From Byssochlamys sp. IMV 00236 (taxonomy: Eukaryota; Ascomycota; Eurotiomycetes; Eurotiales; Thermoascaceae): a stretch of DNA of 64,000 nucleotides. The notes below the pieces were generated by a model. The model was not told the origin of the DNA. It made no database searches and saw only the letters and a list, made by a program, of their open reading frames with translations. The stretch is from NCBI GenBank assembly GCA_001931875.2, contig MSJH02000819.1, forward strand, positions 304,886 to 368,885, in the 5' to 3' direction. Positions 22,901-32,522 of this stretch are shown here, in pieces. Positions within the stretch are counted from its first letter, which is position 1. Each line of letters starts with the position of its first letter. The translations under genes were made by a program, and so were the position numbers.

Positions 22901-24595
22901 ATGGCCACTCCGTTACACAATACTGGTGGCTCGCCGTCGCCCCCAGCAGGGTACATGCGACAGCGTTCTCGAAGAGCCTGTTTTCCATGTAGGCAACGGA
23001 AGCGGAAATGCGATGGCCGACTGCCCTGCTTGACTTGTACAGGCTATGGCTATGAGTGTCGGTACAGTGACGATGGTGAACGGAAAATCCCCAAAAGAAC
23101 CGCCTTGGACGATGTTCTCATGCCGGAGCCAGTCCACAAGGCGCCGCGTCTGCCTCAGCCCAGCACACATTCCAAGGTCAAGAGTGCTCACCATGGCATC
23201 CTCGACCCGAACAAATGGCGGTATATGAGCAGTGATTCCGCCATTGCATTTCCTAGAGTTGTTGGGCTGGATTTGCAGTCTGCTAATCCGCCGCGTTTAC
23301 ATTCTTTCGCATACAATACTGGCTTACGATCTGAACCTGGCTGTACAGTCAAATTTCAATTGGTCGATCTCATAGCATGGACTCAAGTCCGGGAGCTAAT
23401 CGATATTTATGCTTCCACGATCCACCCCATATTTGGATTTCTGGATGTGGAGCGCCTTTATCGTCGATGCGAGGACCATTGGAACGGCAAGTCTCAAGGG
23501 CCAGGCCTTGAGGCCCTGATCAGCGGCATCATCGGGTTGGCGTCTCTATTTTCTGGCCTGCTGGCCACGGATGTGGAGATGCGAATTGTCCTGCACGCTA
23601 AAGAGCTCTTGGAAGATCCGTCACATAGTCGCTTTCCTTCCATTGAGCAAGTGGGTGCGTGGATACTGCGGACAATCTATATCCGGGCTACGAGCAGGCC
23701 CCATGTCTCCTGGCTATCAAGTTGCACTACCATGCATCTTGTTGAGGCGACTGGTTTGCACCGAGAAATGGACCAGGTCGTTCTGATGAGCGATTCTCGT
23801 CAAGGGTATCTGCAGGAGCAGTCTGACGTCCGGGAGCGGACCGCCATGATCGCGCATTGTCTGAATGCTATAATTTCGTACGACTACGGGCGATCAGCTG
23901 TGTATATTGGACCCTTGTCATTTAACAAGATTGTTCCTCGAGATGGAGATTTCTCGCTCCATCTCTACGGTCTGGTTCGCGGCCTTCCCCGTGATGACAT
24001 ACATGCCGATCCTACTGCGAGGAAGTCAGAGCTGATTGCCGCTCTCAATTATCTTCTGGATGCCCCCACAGGGCATGACTTTGTCACCATCACACGAGCA
24101 GAGCTGTGCTTCTGCGTATACCGCAGACTACGTCTCCTCGACAACGGCCTGAAACAGGAACAGATCGAGCAAGTTATCGCGGCTGGTACCGCTGCCCTAC
24201 CTGCTGCGCGTCGATTGATGGCGTCGAACCACCCCTGGTGGAACGTGATGAGCACGATCTTCCAGTTTGTCTGCGTTTTGCTGGCTATCGATACAACCGA
24301 GAGTATTGCCAGCGTTCCGGATGTCATGGAGACTCTCGAGATAATTACAACTCGTCTTGACACGCATCTGGCCAAGGAGGCGGCCCATACTGCAAGAATC
24401 CTTGTCTGTGCATCGCTAGAAAAGAAGAGAAAGGGAGTCGCCATCCTTGAGCGCATCGCAGGGACCCCGGACGTCGGAGACGATGCCAGTAATGCTGAAA
24501 AGCGGTGGATGTTCGACGAGACAGACTGGGATTCGTTTCTGCAGCCACCTCCGGCAACCCAATTTCTTGACATCGACTTTCACTTACAGATGTGA
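22901..24595 (+). CDS. Zn2Cys6 fungal transcription factor
   Basis: Single exon, 564 residues. The binuclear zinc cluster is Cys27, 30, 37, 43, 46 and 53 with basic spacing (CRQRKRKCDGRLPC). A linker and the fungal-specific middle homology region follow, recognisable from about residue 160 (IYASTIHPIFGFLDVERLYRRCE, then the LVEATGLHREM and RTAMIAHCLNAIISYDYGR segments). Nuclear DNA binding at CGG-type half sites is expected for the family. The target pathway is unknown, as flanking genes give no clear metabolic hint. Confidence 0.92.
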   Translation: MATPLHNTGGSPSPPAGYMRQRSRRACFPCRQRKRKCDGRLPCLTCTGYGYECRYSDDGERKIPKRTALDDVLMPEPVHKAPRLPQPSTHSKVKSAHHGILDPNKWRYMSSDSAIAFPRVVGLDLQSANPPRLHSFAYNTGLRSEPGCTVKFQLVDLIAWTQVRELIDIYASTIHPIFGFLDVERLYRRCEDHWNGKSQGPGLEALISGIIGLASLFSGLLATDVEMRIVLHAKELLEDPSHSRFPSIEQVGAWILRTIYIRATSRPHVSWLSSCTTMHLVEATGLHREMDQVVLMSDSRQGYLQEQSDVRERTAMIAHCLNAIISYDYGRSAVYIGPLSFNKIVPRDGDFSLHLYGLVRGLPRDDIHADPTARKSELIAALNYLLDAPTGHDFVTITRAELCFCVYRRLRLLDNGLKQEQIEQVIAAGTAALPAARRLMASNHPWWNVMSTIFQFVCVLLAIDTTESIASVPDVMETLEIITTRLDTHLAKEAAHTARILVCASLEKKRKGVAILERIAGTPDVGDDASNAEKRWMFDETDWDSFLQPPPATQFLDIDFHLQM

Positions 24596-25070
24596 CAGGG
24601 TTGCTACGTTGACCATGGCCTTTTGTTGAAAGAAACGCTTGATAAATTGCATCTTGCAAGACATGCTTCTCGGATGATTCCTGGAAGACCGGGACATCCT
24701 TTGGAAAAGGAGGACATGACGGTCAATAGTCTAGCATTAGCACGAGCACTGCCAAGACCAGAGGAAACTGAAGATGCGCGGTAGACTTGACGACGTCGAG
24801 GCTCGAGTCCTGGGTGACTGATATGCATGAACTGGATATCCCAACTGCAAGTGTCGTCTGAATTCGGCGTTTTACAATAATCTTTCTCTTTAATAGTCAG
24901 TTGAGTTAAGTTAGACGAATCGGGACGTGTATGACTAAGCCGACTGAGCGGACGAGCCCGCGGATGGCCCGGAATCAAAGACAAGGAGAGAAAGACCAAG
25001 CCTCATCTTGTCTTCGTGGCATTGTTGCCTGTAACTAATTGCTGAGGATGATGAAAAAGCCCGAGTCGCG
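24596..25070. other. Intergenic, no supported gene
   Basis: 3' end of the regulator and promoter of the next plus-strand gene. Nothing else was recognised. Confidence 0.5.
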
Positions 25071-26945
25071 ATGTCGGCCAGTCCGCCTCCTCCGTATAGC
25101 GCTGATCCTCCAGAACGCTTCCAGATCAGGCGGAAGCCCGTCCTGACGTCCCCCGCTGTCCTAGCATCTCCAGCGCAGCCGGAGCGGCCCCGTCTGAATA
25201 ACGGCGATTCCGCCAGTTCAGGCCCACGCGAGATCTTTCCAGGGAGAATCCTGGACTCTCACTCTCCGCTCTATGCAAGCCCGGTACAAAGTCGTGTCTC
25301 TACCGGCCTGCGACCCTCTTCCGCAGGCGCGAGCTCGAACGCTGGCCGTAGCGCAGTCTCATGTCCGCCTCCTGGAGCGGAGTCATCGACGGCGCTATCA
25401 TTTGCCCAAAAGGCATATCAGGAAGCATGTCACTTCGCCGGGGGTCTCATCCATCATCCTACGGAGAGTACAAAGCACTTTACAATTCTACGACACTCCC
25501 ATGGCATAGTATTCTATCAGGGAAGCAGTACTTCCCTCGCCATCTCGATCTTTTCCGACGTTGCACTGCCACCTGACCGCACCATTTGGCTCCAGAACAA
25601 GGGCTGGACAGGCAAGACGGGAATGCGAGCCAAGGCCTTGTTTGGATTTACTGGGGACTGGCTGGATGTCACCCCCACAACTGCCGTCCGACCGGTGCAG
25701 TTGGATCCTAGCGACGAGCGCGCGTGGCAGCGGGATATCGCGAAGTTCCGTAAGAAAGGCCCTAAAGACGTTCGGGAGCGACACCGGCTACGCGAGACGG
25801 CTGTGGTACGAATTCCCGTCGAGGCTGGAGATGGGTATTTTCAGTTAGTCCTTTGCCAAGGGGATAAGAAGAAGACCTTGTGCAATAGTCCCGTCTTCCG
25901 TGTACTGTCGACATCATTAGATCCGAGTTCGATCAGGGGTGCCAGTCTAAGCACTTTGCCGCTGGAACTGGGTGTGATGGCCCTGAGCTCAACGGCAAGA
26001 AGTGCTTTTAGCACAGCGGTCCAACCTGTGACGACAGCGCTGCAGAATACCGTCCAGGGTGCGGTCCAGCGAGCCCTCCCTTCGTCCGCAGACCAGATAG
26101 CAGCGTCTGCGCTCCTTGATTTGACTGGAATACAGGACAAAGTAACCTCTGTAGTTGACGGCAATGATGACGACGAGAACGACGACGACCAGGCCAACAC
26201 ATCTCTAACCACTGGTGGAGGACTGCCGGATGTCTCACGGGGTCCGCAGCCACCGTTTCCGCTCTACTTTGTTGCTCGCTGTGAAGGCCCTACCATGAAC
26301 CAAATCCAGTTTCCGAGTGGCCTGGCGATGAACCTCAGCGGTCTATCGGATTTACTCGCTCGAAGACTATACGGTCACTACTTCGGTTGGGTCCGCATTC
26401 TTCGCAAGTCCGAGAAGGAGAAAGCTGCAGGAGGCACCTGGTATCAAGCTTTGATCAGCGCGTCGCAAGTGGATGTTTCGCAACTGGATCGTGTAAATGT
26501 GGCCCGTGTTATAAAGAAGCGATTCACTCTTCGCCCAGTTGTCGATAGTGGAGATATCCCATTTTCAGGTGAGAAGCTCGAAGTGCAGGTGATGGGATTC
26601 ATTCGTCCGGACGAGCCAGTCAAGCTGCCCGCCGCGGAGAAAGGAACGAACATTAGTGATCAAGAATCCTTTGATGCTGCGCTTCTTAAGGAAGCCTCAG
26701 ACATTTCTATTGCACAGCACGCTCTAGGCCATCCTGCTTGGAGCCCTGAAGTACTCTTCCGCGGTAGCAGTCAGGAAGAGAGACTTGGTTGGCTTGATAG
26801 AGCCAAGAATGGTTTTGTGTCCACAAAGACGACAGTAGAAAGGCATATAGAGCGAGTTCCCCTGCGCAGACTCGGTGTTCGCGTTGGGACAGATGAGTTG
26901 AAAGACAAGGCTGTGGCAGCAAATGGTTTCTATGTCCCCAGGTGA
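25071..26945 (+). CDS. Conserved fungal protein, function unknown
   Basis: Single exon, 624 residues, starting at an ATG followed by a Pro-rich segment. The first 100 residues are disordered (Ser/Pro). A folded region from about 115 to 290 follows (HFAGGLIHHPTESTKHFTILRH, then FYQGSSTSLAISIFSD and IWLQNKGWTGKTGMR). An acidic Asp/Asn/Glu stretch lies near 365-375. A second folded region runs from about 395 to 510 (PLYFVARCEGPTMNQIQFP, GHYFGWVRIL). I recall widely conserved proteins of this layout in Eurotiales carrying uninformative names, and do not assign a function. No signal peptide or transmembrane helix is obvious. Confidence 0.8.
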   Translation: MSASPPPPYSADPPERFQIRRKPVLTSPAVLASPAQPERPRLNNGDSASSGPREIFPGRILDSHSPLYASPVQSRVSTGLRPSSAGASSNAGRSAVSCPPPGAESSTALSFAQKAYQEACHFAGGLIHHPTESTKHFTILRHSHGIVFYQGSSTSLAISIFSDVALPPDRTIWLQNKGWTGKTGMRAKALFGFTGDWLDVTPTTAVRPVQLDPSDERAWQRDIAKFRKKGPKDVRERHRLRETAVVRIPVEAGDGYFQLVLCQGDKKKTLCNSPVFRVLSTSLDPSSIRGASLSTLPLELGVMALSSTARSAFSTAVQPVTTALQNTVQGAVQRALPSSADQIAASALLDLTGIQDKVTSVVDGNDDDENDDDQANTSLTTGGGLPDVSRGPQPPFPLYFVARCEGPTMNQIQFPSGLAMNLSGLSDLLARRLYGHYFGWVRILRKSEKEKAAGGTWYQALISASQVDVSQLDRVNVARVIKKRFTLRPVVDSGDIPFSGEKLEVQVMGFIRPDEPVKLPAAEKGTNISDQESFDAALLKEASDISIAQHALGHPAWSPEVLFRGSSQEERLGWLDRAKNGFVSTKTTVERHIERVPLRRLGVRVGTDELKDKAVAANGFYVPR

Positions 26946-28455
26946 CAAATCGTTCCATTGGAGACGGGTCTGTCATTTTTCCGTTCCATTAATCTTCTAT
27001 CATGTGTGTATAGTCTTCTCTTAATATAATTTTGTTTAATACTACACCTATCTAGTGTCTATTCCTGATGCACGGAAGCATGGCTCTTTATATGAATACC
27101 AAGAGATAAAGCTCGTATGAAAAGGGTTCATAAACCGCATTATCATTACGGGTTTGCCTCTGAAACTAACAATTCTCTATGGGGTATCAAATACCGGATG
27201 CATGATGAATCAATTAGAGGCTTCCTAGGTGTAGGGAAATCCTGTTAATATACAGGGTCACACCCTGTTCTTTTTCTTCAGAAGATAGATTTTCGCTGTA
27301 TACTGGCTTTCAGCGCAGTGTCAGCATCGGACTTTCTAAATCTGGGACGCGGTGTAGGAACACAAGGCCCTGGAGGTGGTCCGAACAGGGTCAGAATCAT
27401 GCAGATAAATAACCTCTGATGAATCAACTAACCGGAGAAAAGCTTTTCAATGTCGAGCATATATTTAGGTTACCTAGAGTGGAAGATATACCCTTTCAAC
27501 TGAGCATGTTTCCATGTAATGTTGAGACCTGCAAATCCATCATATTTACCTTTGTGGTGCCAAGAAGCTTGCATATATCTAGCCAGGAGTGCCGACCTGC
27601 AGTCTGGTCGAGATCGCTTAACAGATGTTGATTCGCTGTTCGCCATTCTGGTAGTTCAGCATCTGAGACGAACGTCTATCACCGTGGCAAAGGTCTATTT
27701 GAGGAAATAGACTAGAGTCTTCCAGATCGACACCGTAATCTCAGAAATATCTTTCAGAGTTCCGGCAATCAAACTCTTTACTGCCAAATTCAAGTATTTC
27801 TAGTAGTGTCTCAATAGTAGAGTTAGCATCCACGGGGCATAATGTTAAGAATCCGTTTTAGGAGTCTCATATTCGCGGGATAAATGCAGGCCAAACTAAG
27901 TCCGATGGCCTACCCGTACTTTCTGGGCTATCGAGTCCTGTTTACACGCGATTGTGTCCCTCGCTATCTGGTAGCTCAAGGATGAGATGCTCTGTCGCCT
28001 AAGCTGATTCAAAAGATATCTCGTGACGACGGCCAGCAATTCGTGATCCTCAAGGTGACAAAGAACTAGAAGATAGTCCTACAGTCACCAGATGAGACGT
28101 GATTGCTTAAGAGAATAAAAAGATTATCGCATTTCAGAGGTGTCTGATATTATTTGTAGAGCGTGGATAGTTACACGAAGATCAGCATATGCGGTATCGA
28201 GGCAAAATACAAAGTGAAGAGTCTTAGATCAAGTGAAGAGTCTTAGATCAGTGTCAGTTCTTCCTACCAACTGTATATAGATTAGACATAAATGGCCATC
28301 AGTCTGGTTAGTAGACGAGGCTAGGATCAGCTCCCTGCCCCAGTTCCGGGCGCGCTTGGCTACTCCTCTAGGATGCTACTTATGATTTATGGTCTGTCAG
28401 CTTGAACACTATTAGGAGTAGACATAGATTCCGCAAAGAGATTATAAACAAGATT
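26946..28455. other. Intergenic between convergent genes
   Basis: Lies between two 3' ends (unknown-function gene on plus, aldehyde dehydrogenase on minus), yet is 1.5 kb long. I found no domain-bearing frame. A perfect 19-bp tandem duplication sits at 28212-28249. It could contain a decayed gene or relic that I cannot recognise. Confidence 0.4.
28212..28249. repeat. 19-bp perfect tandem duplication
   Basis: The unit AAGTGAAGAGTCTTAGATC occurs twice back to back (28212-28230 and 28231-28249) with no mismatch. It lies in non-coding DNA downstream of two convergent genes. Confidence 0.95.
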
Positions 28456-30069
28456 TCAACGGAGAAGGAAGGCTAGGGCCTGTCCCCCATAAAGACGATA
28501 GAGAAATGCAAGAAAAAGGATGAGGACCGTTGTAGAGTTGAAGAATCTAGTCATCTTACCAGTTGGTGCACCGCGGTAACTTTGAGGAGGTCGCTTGAAT
28601 GGAAGTTTTCTTCCGGCGAGCAACGACAATTTTGCCAGATTGCCGTCCGTATAGGGAGGATAACGAGGAGACATGAGCTTTTCCACAATCCAGCCCAGAA
28701 TACCGGAAGCCGGCGCGTTCATCGTGGCTCGAGCATGCGAGAAGGTATCGAAGCCCGCTTTTCCGTGTAATGAGCTGTATCCAGAAGGACCGGTGCCACC
28801 AAAAGGAAGAGACTCAACACAAAAATGAAGCATCAGGTCTCCCTGAACCAAAGCTCCGGATCTCGTCTTCCGTGCGATTTCCTCTGTGACCTTCTTGTTT
28901 CCAAACACGTAGAGTGCTAGAGGTTGGTCACGGCTGTTCACAAAGGAACACCCTTCGTCCATATCCTTTACAGTGATGATGGGAAGAATGGGACCGAAAA
29001 TCTCGTCGGACATGGAGATGTCGCCTCGAGGGGTGTCCTTGAGGATGGTGGGCTCCATAAACTTGATGCTTGCGTCCCGCTCACCACCAATAACAATCGA
29101 GCCTTTTGTGGTCTCCAAAATGTTGTTCAGTCGTCCAAATTGCCTTTCATTGACAATTCGAGCGTAGTCAGGGGACAACTTGGGACCATTGGGCCAAAAC
29201 TCACTATAGGCGATTTCGAATTCCTTGATCAACTTGCTTTGAACTCCGGGGGTGCAGATAATGTAGTCGGGAGCAATACAAGTCTGACCGCAATTGACAG
29301 ATTTAGCCCACAATATTCTATGGGCGGTAATCTTCAAATCAGCGCTCTCGTCGACAAAAACAGGACTTTTTCCTCCAAGCTCCAACGTCGTTGGACACAG
29401 CCACTGTGCCGCTTTCTCGGCCACAATTTTGCCAACTCGTCCGTTGCCGGTGTAGAGGATATGCTCCCACCGGAGGTCTAGAAGCTGGCCTGTCTCTTCA
29501 ACACCACCATTGATAACCCGGGTCATGCGTGGATCCATGTACTTGGGCCAGAGATCGGCCAGCAAGCTCGCGAAATGAGCGGCAACCTCCGATGGCTTCA
29601 GTATCGCGGTGTTGCCGGCGGCTATCGCACTGATCATGGGCCCGATCTGCACAGAGATGGGATAGTTCCAAGCTCCAATGACAAGCACGGTCCCCTTAGG
29701 CTCCTTGCGCACAGTCGGGCTGTGGAAAGCCCACACTGCACCAGCCCAGCGAGATTCATTCTTAGCCCAAGAATCAACATTCTGATGTGCTTCAACCGCA
29801 GAGTTGGTGGTGACCATGATCTCGGCAAACACAGTTTCGAAACGACAACGACCCAGATCCTTCCTGATCGCGTCGGCAAGCGCGTCCACGTTATCTTTTA
29901 GGAGAAAAGAGAGCTGTTTGAGTTGATGCCTGCGGAACTCGATGTCGAGAGTGATATGAGAGTCAAAGGAGCGGCGCAGCTCCTCGTGAGCCGCCAGAAT
30001 CTCGTCCTTGGTATTGTATCGTAGCTCCATTGTGACCGGTGTTGGGGAGACGCTGTGATATTTTTGCAA
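28456..30069 (-). CDS. Aldehyde dehydrogenase, class 3 / fatty-aldehyde type, tail-anchored
   Basis: Single exon, 537 residues, or 524 if translation starts at Met14. NAD(P)-dependent oxidation of aldehydes to acids is expected. The fold markers are intact: WNYP and the GNTAILKPSE cofactor segment, the general base Glu230 in LELGGKSP, the nucleophile Cys264 in NCGQTCIAPDY, and EIFGPILPI plus PFGGTGPSGY near the end. The last 25 residues (TTVLILFLAFLYRLYGGQAL) form a hydrophobic tail anchor, as in Hfd1/ALDH3A2-type enzymes that act on long-chain aldehydes at the ER, lipid droplets or outer mitochondrial membrane. The fatty-aldehyde role is inferred from the tail and subfamily. Confidence 0.92.
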   Translation of the reverse strand: MQKYHSVSPTPVTMELRYNTKDEILAAHEELRRSFDSHITLDIEFRRHQLKQLSFLLKDNVDALADAIRKDLGRCRFETVFAEIMVTTNSAVEAHQNVDSWAKNESRWAGAVWAFHSPTVRKEPKGTVLVIGAWNYPISVQIGPMISAIAAGNTAILKPSEVAAHFASLLADLWPKYMDPRMTRVINGGVEETGQLLDLRWEHILYTGNGRVGKIVAEKAAQWLCPTTLELGGKSPVFVDESADLKITAHRILWAKSVNCGQTCIAPDYIICTPGVQSKLIKEFEIAYSEFWPNGPKLSPDYARIVNERQFGRLNNILETTKGSIVIGGERDASIKFMEPTILKDTPRGDISMSDEIFGPILPIITVKDMDEGCSFVNSRDQPLALYVFGNKKVTEEIARKTRSGALVQGDLMLHFCVESLPFGGTGPSGYSSLHGKAGFDTFSHARATMNAPASGILGWIVEKLMSPRYPPYTDGNLAKLSLLAGRKLPFKRPPQSYRGAPTGKMTRFFNSTTVLILFLAFLYRLYGGQALAFLLR

Positions 30070-31294
30070 AGCAGCAACGTGGACGCAATGGCAATGGGAT
30101 CGACTAATAATAAATAGCTACGCAGGCGTGGTACGGAGTAACTTAGTACCAGTAGCTTTGGTACGCTTTTGTACTGGTGGATCTTAGCCCGTCTCATCTC
30201 GCATATGCATTGGATACTACATAGTTACTAACCTGTCACAGATCCACAAGCGTATTCCCCAAGCTTCCCCGCGGTTCACACGTAAGACGGATAGCTTGGT
30301 TAGAAGCGTGTGAATGAAACGGTCAATGTGGTCAGATAGGCTATCCACGCTCGAGCGTAATTTGCCGATTAAGTCCAAGTTACCTCGACTTCATCTTCAC
30401 AGTTCAAATGACCTTACCGATGGCCCTTCAATTTGATTGCAGGCATATATTATGTATGCGAACATTCGTAATTCTTGGATCTCCCCCCGCCCTCCTGTAC
30501 CTTCCTGGCTAACTCCAACTATGGGGATAAATACGCCTCGCTTGCTAGAGAATCCAAGCATTACTCCGTAGGTAGCTTCAGGCTATCGAGAGAAACTGGT
30601 GCATATTCTCAAATAATCGCTGCTGGTGGTAGAACTGCGCAGTTGGCTTGCGAAATAGTTCAAGGCAGATGTGGCCGTCTTTGAGATGATCGGAGCTCGT
30701 AACTTTGCAGCGGTAGCATTGACTGTCATCGCGAAAATGTGAGAGCGACCGAGCAATGTGGGAGGGTCGTAATTGAGAAGACCAGATCTTTGGCAGTAGT
30801 ATGCTGTATTTCTTGTCCGTTCACGGATGTTTAAACACATTAAGTACCATAGTGGCGGGAACATTGACGGAACAAAGGAAGAGGAATTGGCGGTCGGTCG
30901 TGTTCATTCTACTCTGGCCGGCTGCTATGGAGTAGAGCAATAATTATTATCTGGAGTGATGGACAACAACGGCGATATGCAATATTGCATTGTTACGGGT
31001 CGCTTGTTGATGGGGAAAAGGTTTCATCTCCGAGTCTCCGACGGGCTTTCCGTGGTTCACCTCCTCTTTTCTCCCCGCGGATCTCCGCGACCCCACAATC
31101 TAGAGTTCCACTGCATGTTAACCCGTAGAAGTCAAGTTCCCTATTGCAAAAAAAAAAAAAACAGAATACATATGGATATGAGATGGTGGAAATGCCGTTC
31201 TCCATTATAGTGAAAGAGGTGTATTATGAGAAAGCAGAAATGGCTTAACTACACAGTTGAACACCGCTACCGCGTAGGGGTTTACCCGTTGTTG
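30070..31294. other. Intergenic, no supported gene
   Basis: Promoter side of the aldehyde dehydrogenase and 3' side of the cytochrome b5 gene. A poly-A run of 13 lies near 31148. Frames at 30475-30684 and 30956-31210 have no domain. Confidence 0.45.
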
Positions 31295-31971
31295 TTAAGA
31301 GTGATGCGACTTCCAAAGTTGACGAGAGATACCGGGCCTCTCCTCTTTATAGGGGTTGGGTACATCACCAGTCCTCCCTATTTTCAGTTTCTCCCCGTAA
31401 GTCTCCAGAGTCTTCCTACTGTGAATCTTATGGAATTGCCCTAAGTAGGTTGCTGAGTTCAGTGTCATTTCATCAAAGGCAGAGACTAATACTCACAGGA
31501 ACACGATTGCCCGGCGAAGTTCTTCAAAGGCATCTCGCCACCCGGGTGTACATTAGAAAATTTAGTCACATCGTAGACAATGTTGTCAATGACAATCCCT
31601 ATGACCAATATCAATGTCTATCCTACAAGGAAAACGCTATGAAACTGACATATTGGAGAGCCATTGGCACCATTCGCACTTGCAACCTTTTCCGGGGCGA
31701 TAAATGGAAGCTCTTTCAGAGCTACACGGCCTTCTTGTTGTTCGTCATGAGGGTGTGGATCGCTCTGATGATGGAAGGGAGTGAGACGATGGCGTTTGTG
31801 GTGTCTATCGTGTCGTATTTCTCCATGTCGAATATTGTCTCGGAATTGTCTATGACTACCATTTCTTTCAGCGGTATGTTCAATATGTGACACCAGGGCG
31901 CCATCATTATGTTTTGAGGGTGTCGCTAGGCCAAATCGAGGGGTCTGTTGAATATTAAGATGGAATTCCAT
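31295..31971 (-). CDS. Cytochrome b5-domain protein (three small exons)
   Basis: Read 5' to 3' on the minus strand: exon 1 from 31971 (or 32088) to 31650, exon 2 31598-31497, exon 3 31440-31295, giving 189 residues from the nearer ATG. Both introns are 51-56 nt with GTCAGT/GTGAGT donors and TAG acceptors, both phase 1. The spliced frame gives WIVIDNIVYDVTKF followed by the heme-ligand motif HPGG, then the FAGQSCSWQFHKIHS segment with the likely second heme His, and ends KIGRTGDVPNPYKEERPG. This is the layout of small fungal cytochrome b5-like proteins that pass electrons to oxidases or desaturases. The N-terminus is unusually His/Arg-rich and the start is uncertain; 32088 is the upstream alternative. 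No C-terminal membrane anchor is visible, so it is probably soluble. Confidence 0.72.
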
Positions 31972-32522
31972 CGTAGATTGTGGTATTTGAAAGCCTAAGA
32001 GCTGCGGCAGATCTTGTGTGCAGAGAAAGAGGTTTATTGGCATTTTGATTCGGTTCAGTTTCACCGTCAAGGTTTGAACATACGACATGAGAATCTATCT
32101 CTTTTCTGTGCTTCCTTGCATGCCCGCTCGGAGTTGCGTTCATAGTCATTTCCGACGTCTCCGACAGGGCAGTAATACTCTAGACCCGATAACTAAGGGC
32201 GATCTACTTCCTTTTCTACGTCATTTACTACTAGTAAGCCTGGGATTAAGACCGGGGTGCTGCCGACCCCTCAAGATCCGCAGCCGGAGTTACCTTTCTA
32301 TCTACGAGGACTCCGGTCGAGGTCAATAGGAGCCCCGGGTATTGAAATGGAGGGCTGTTGATTGCGGGGAGAGCTTCTCATGCCGAATCAGAAAGCCTAT
32401 AGATTGGAAACGGCCATATAAATAATTGAAAATTCCCCAGTGCTTCTTCTCTTTGTTCTTGGGTCCTTTTCTGATTCCCTACAAAGCAGGGTTTCATTGC
32501 CTATCCATTCGTCGAAATACCC
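31972..32522. other. Divergent intergenic, cytochrome b5 / fusion enzyme
   Basis: Separates the minus-strand cytochrome b5 gene from the plus-strand three-domain enzyme, so it should hold both promoters. A CCCGGG palindrome at 32334 is the only regular site noticed. If the cytochrome b5 start is at 32088, about 120 bases of this are coding. Confidence 0.45.

Noticed and set aside
31450..31890. Plus-strand 146-codon frame with hydrophobic stretches
   Set aside because: It is antisense to the cytochrome b5 exons, whose heme motif and splice phases give better support on the minus strand.
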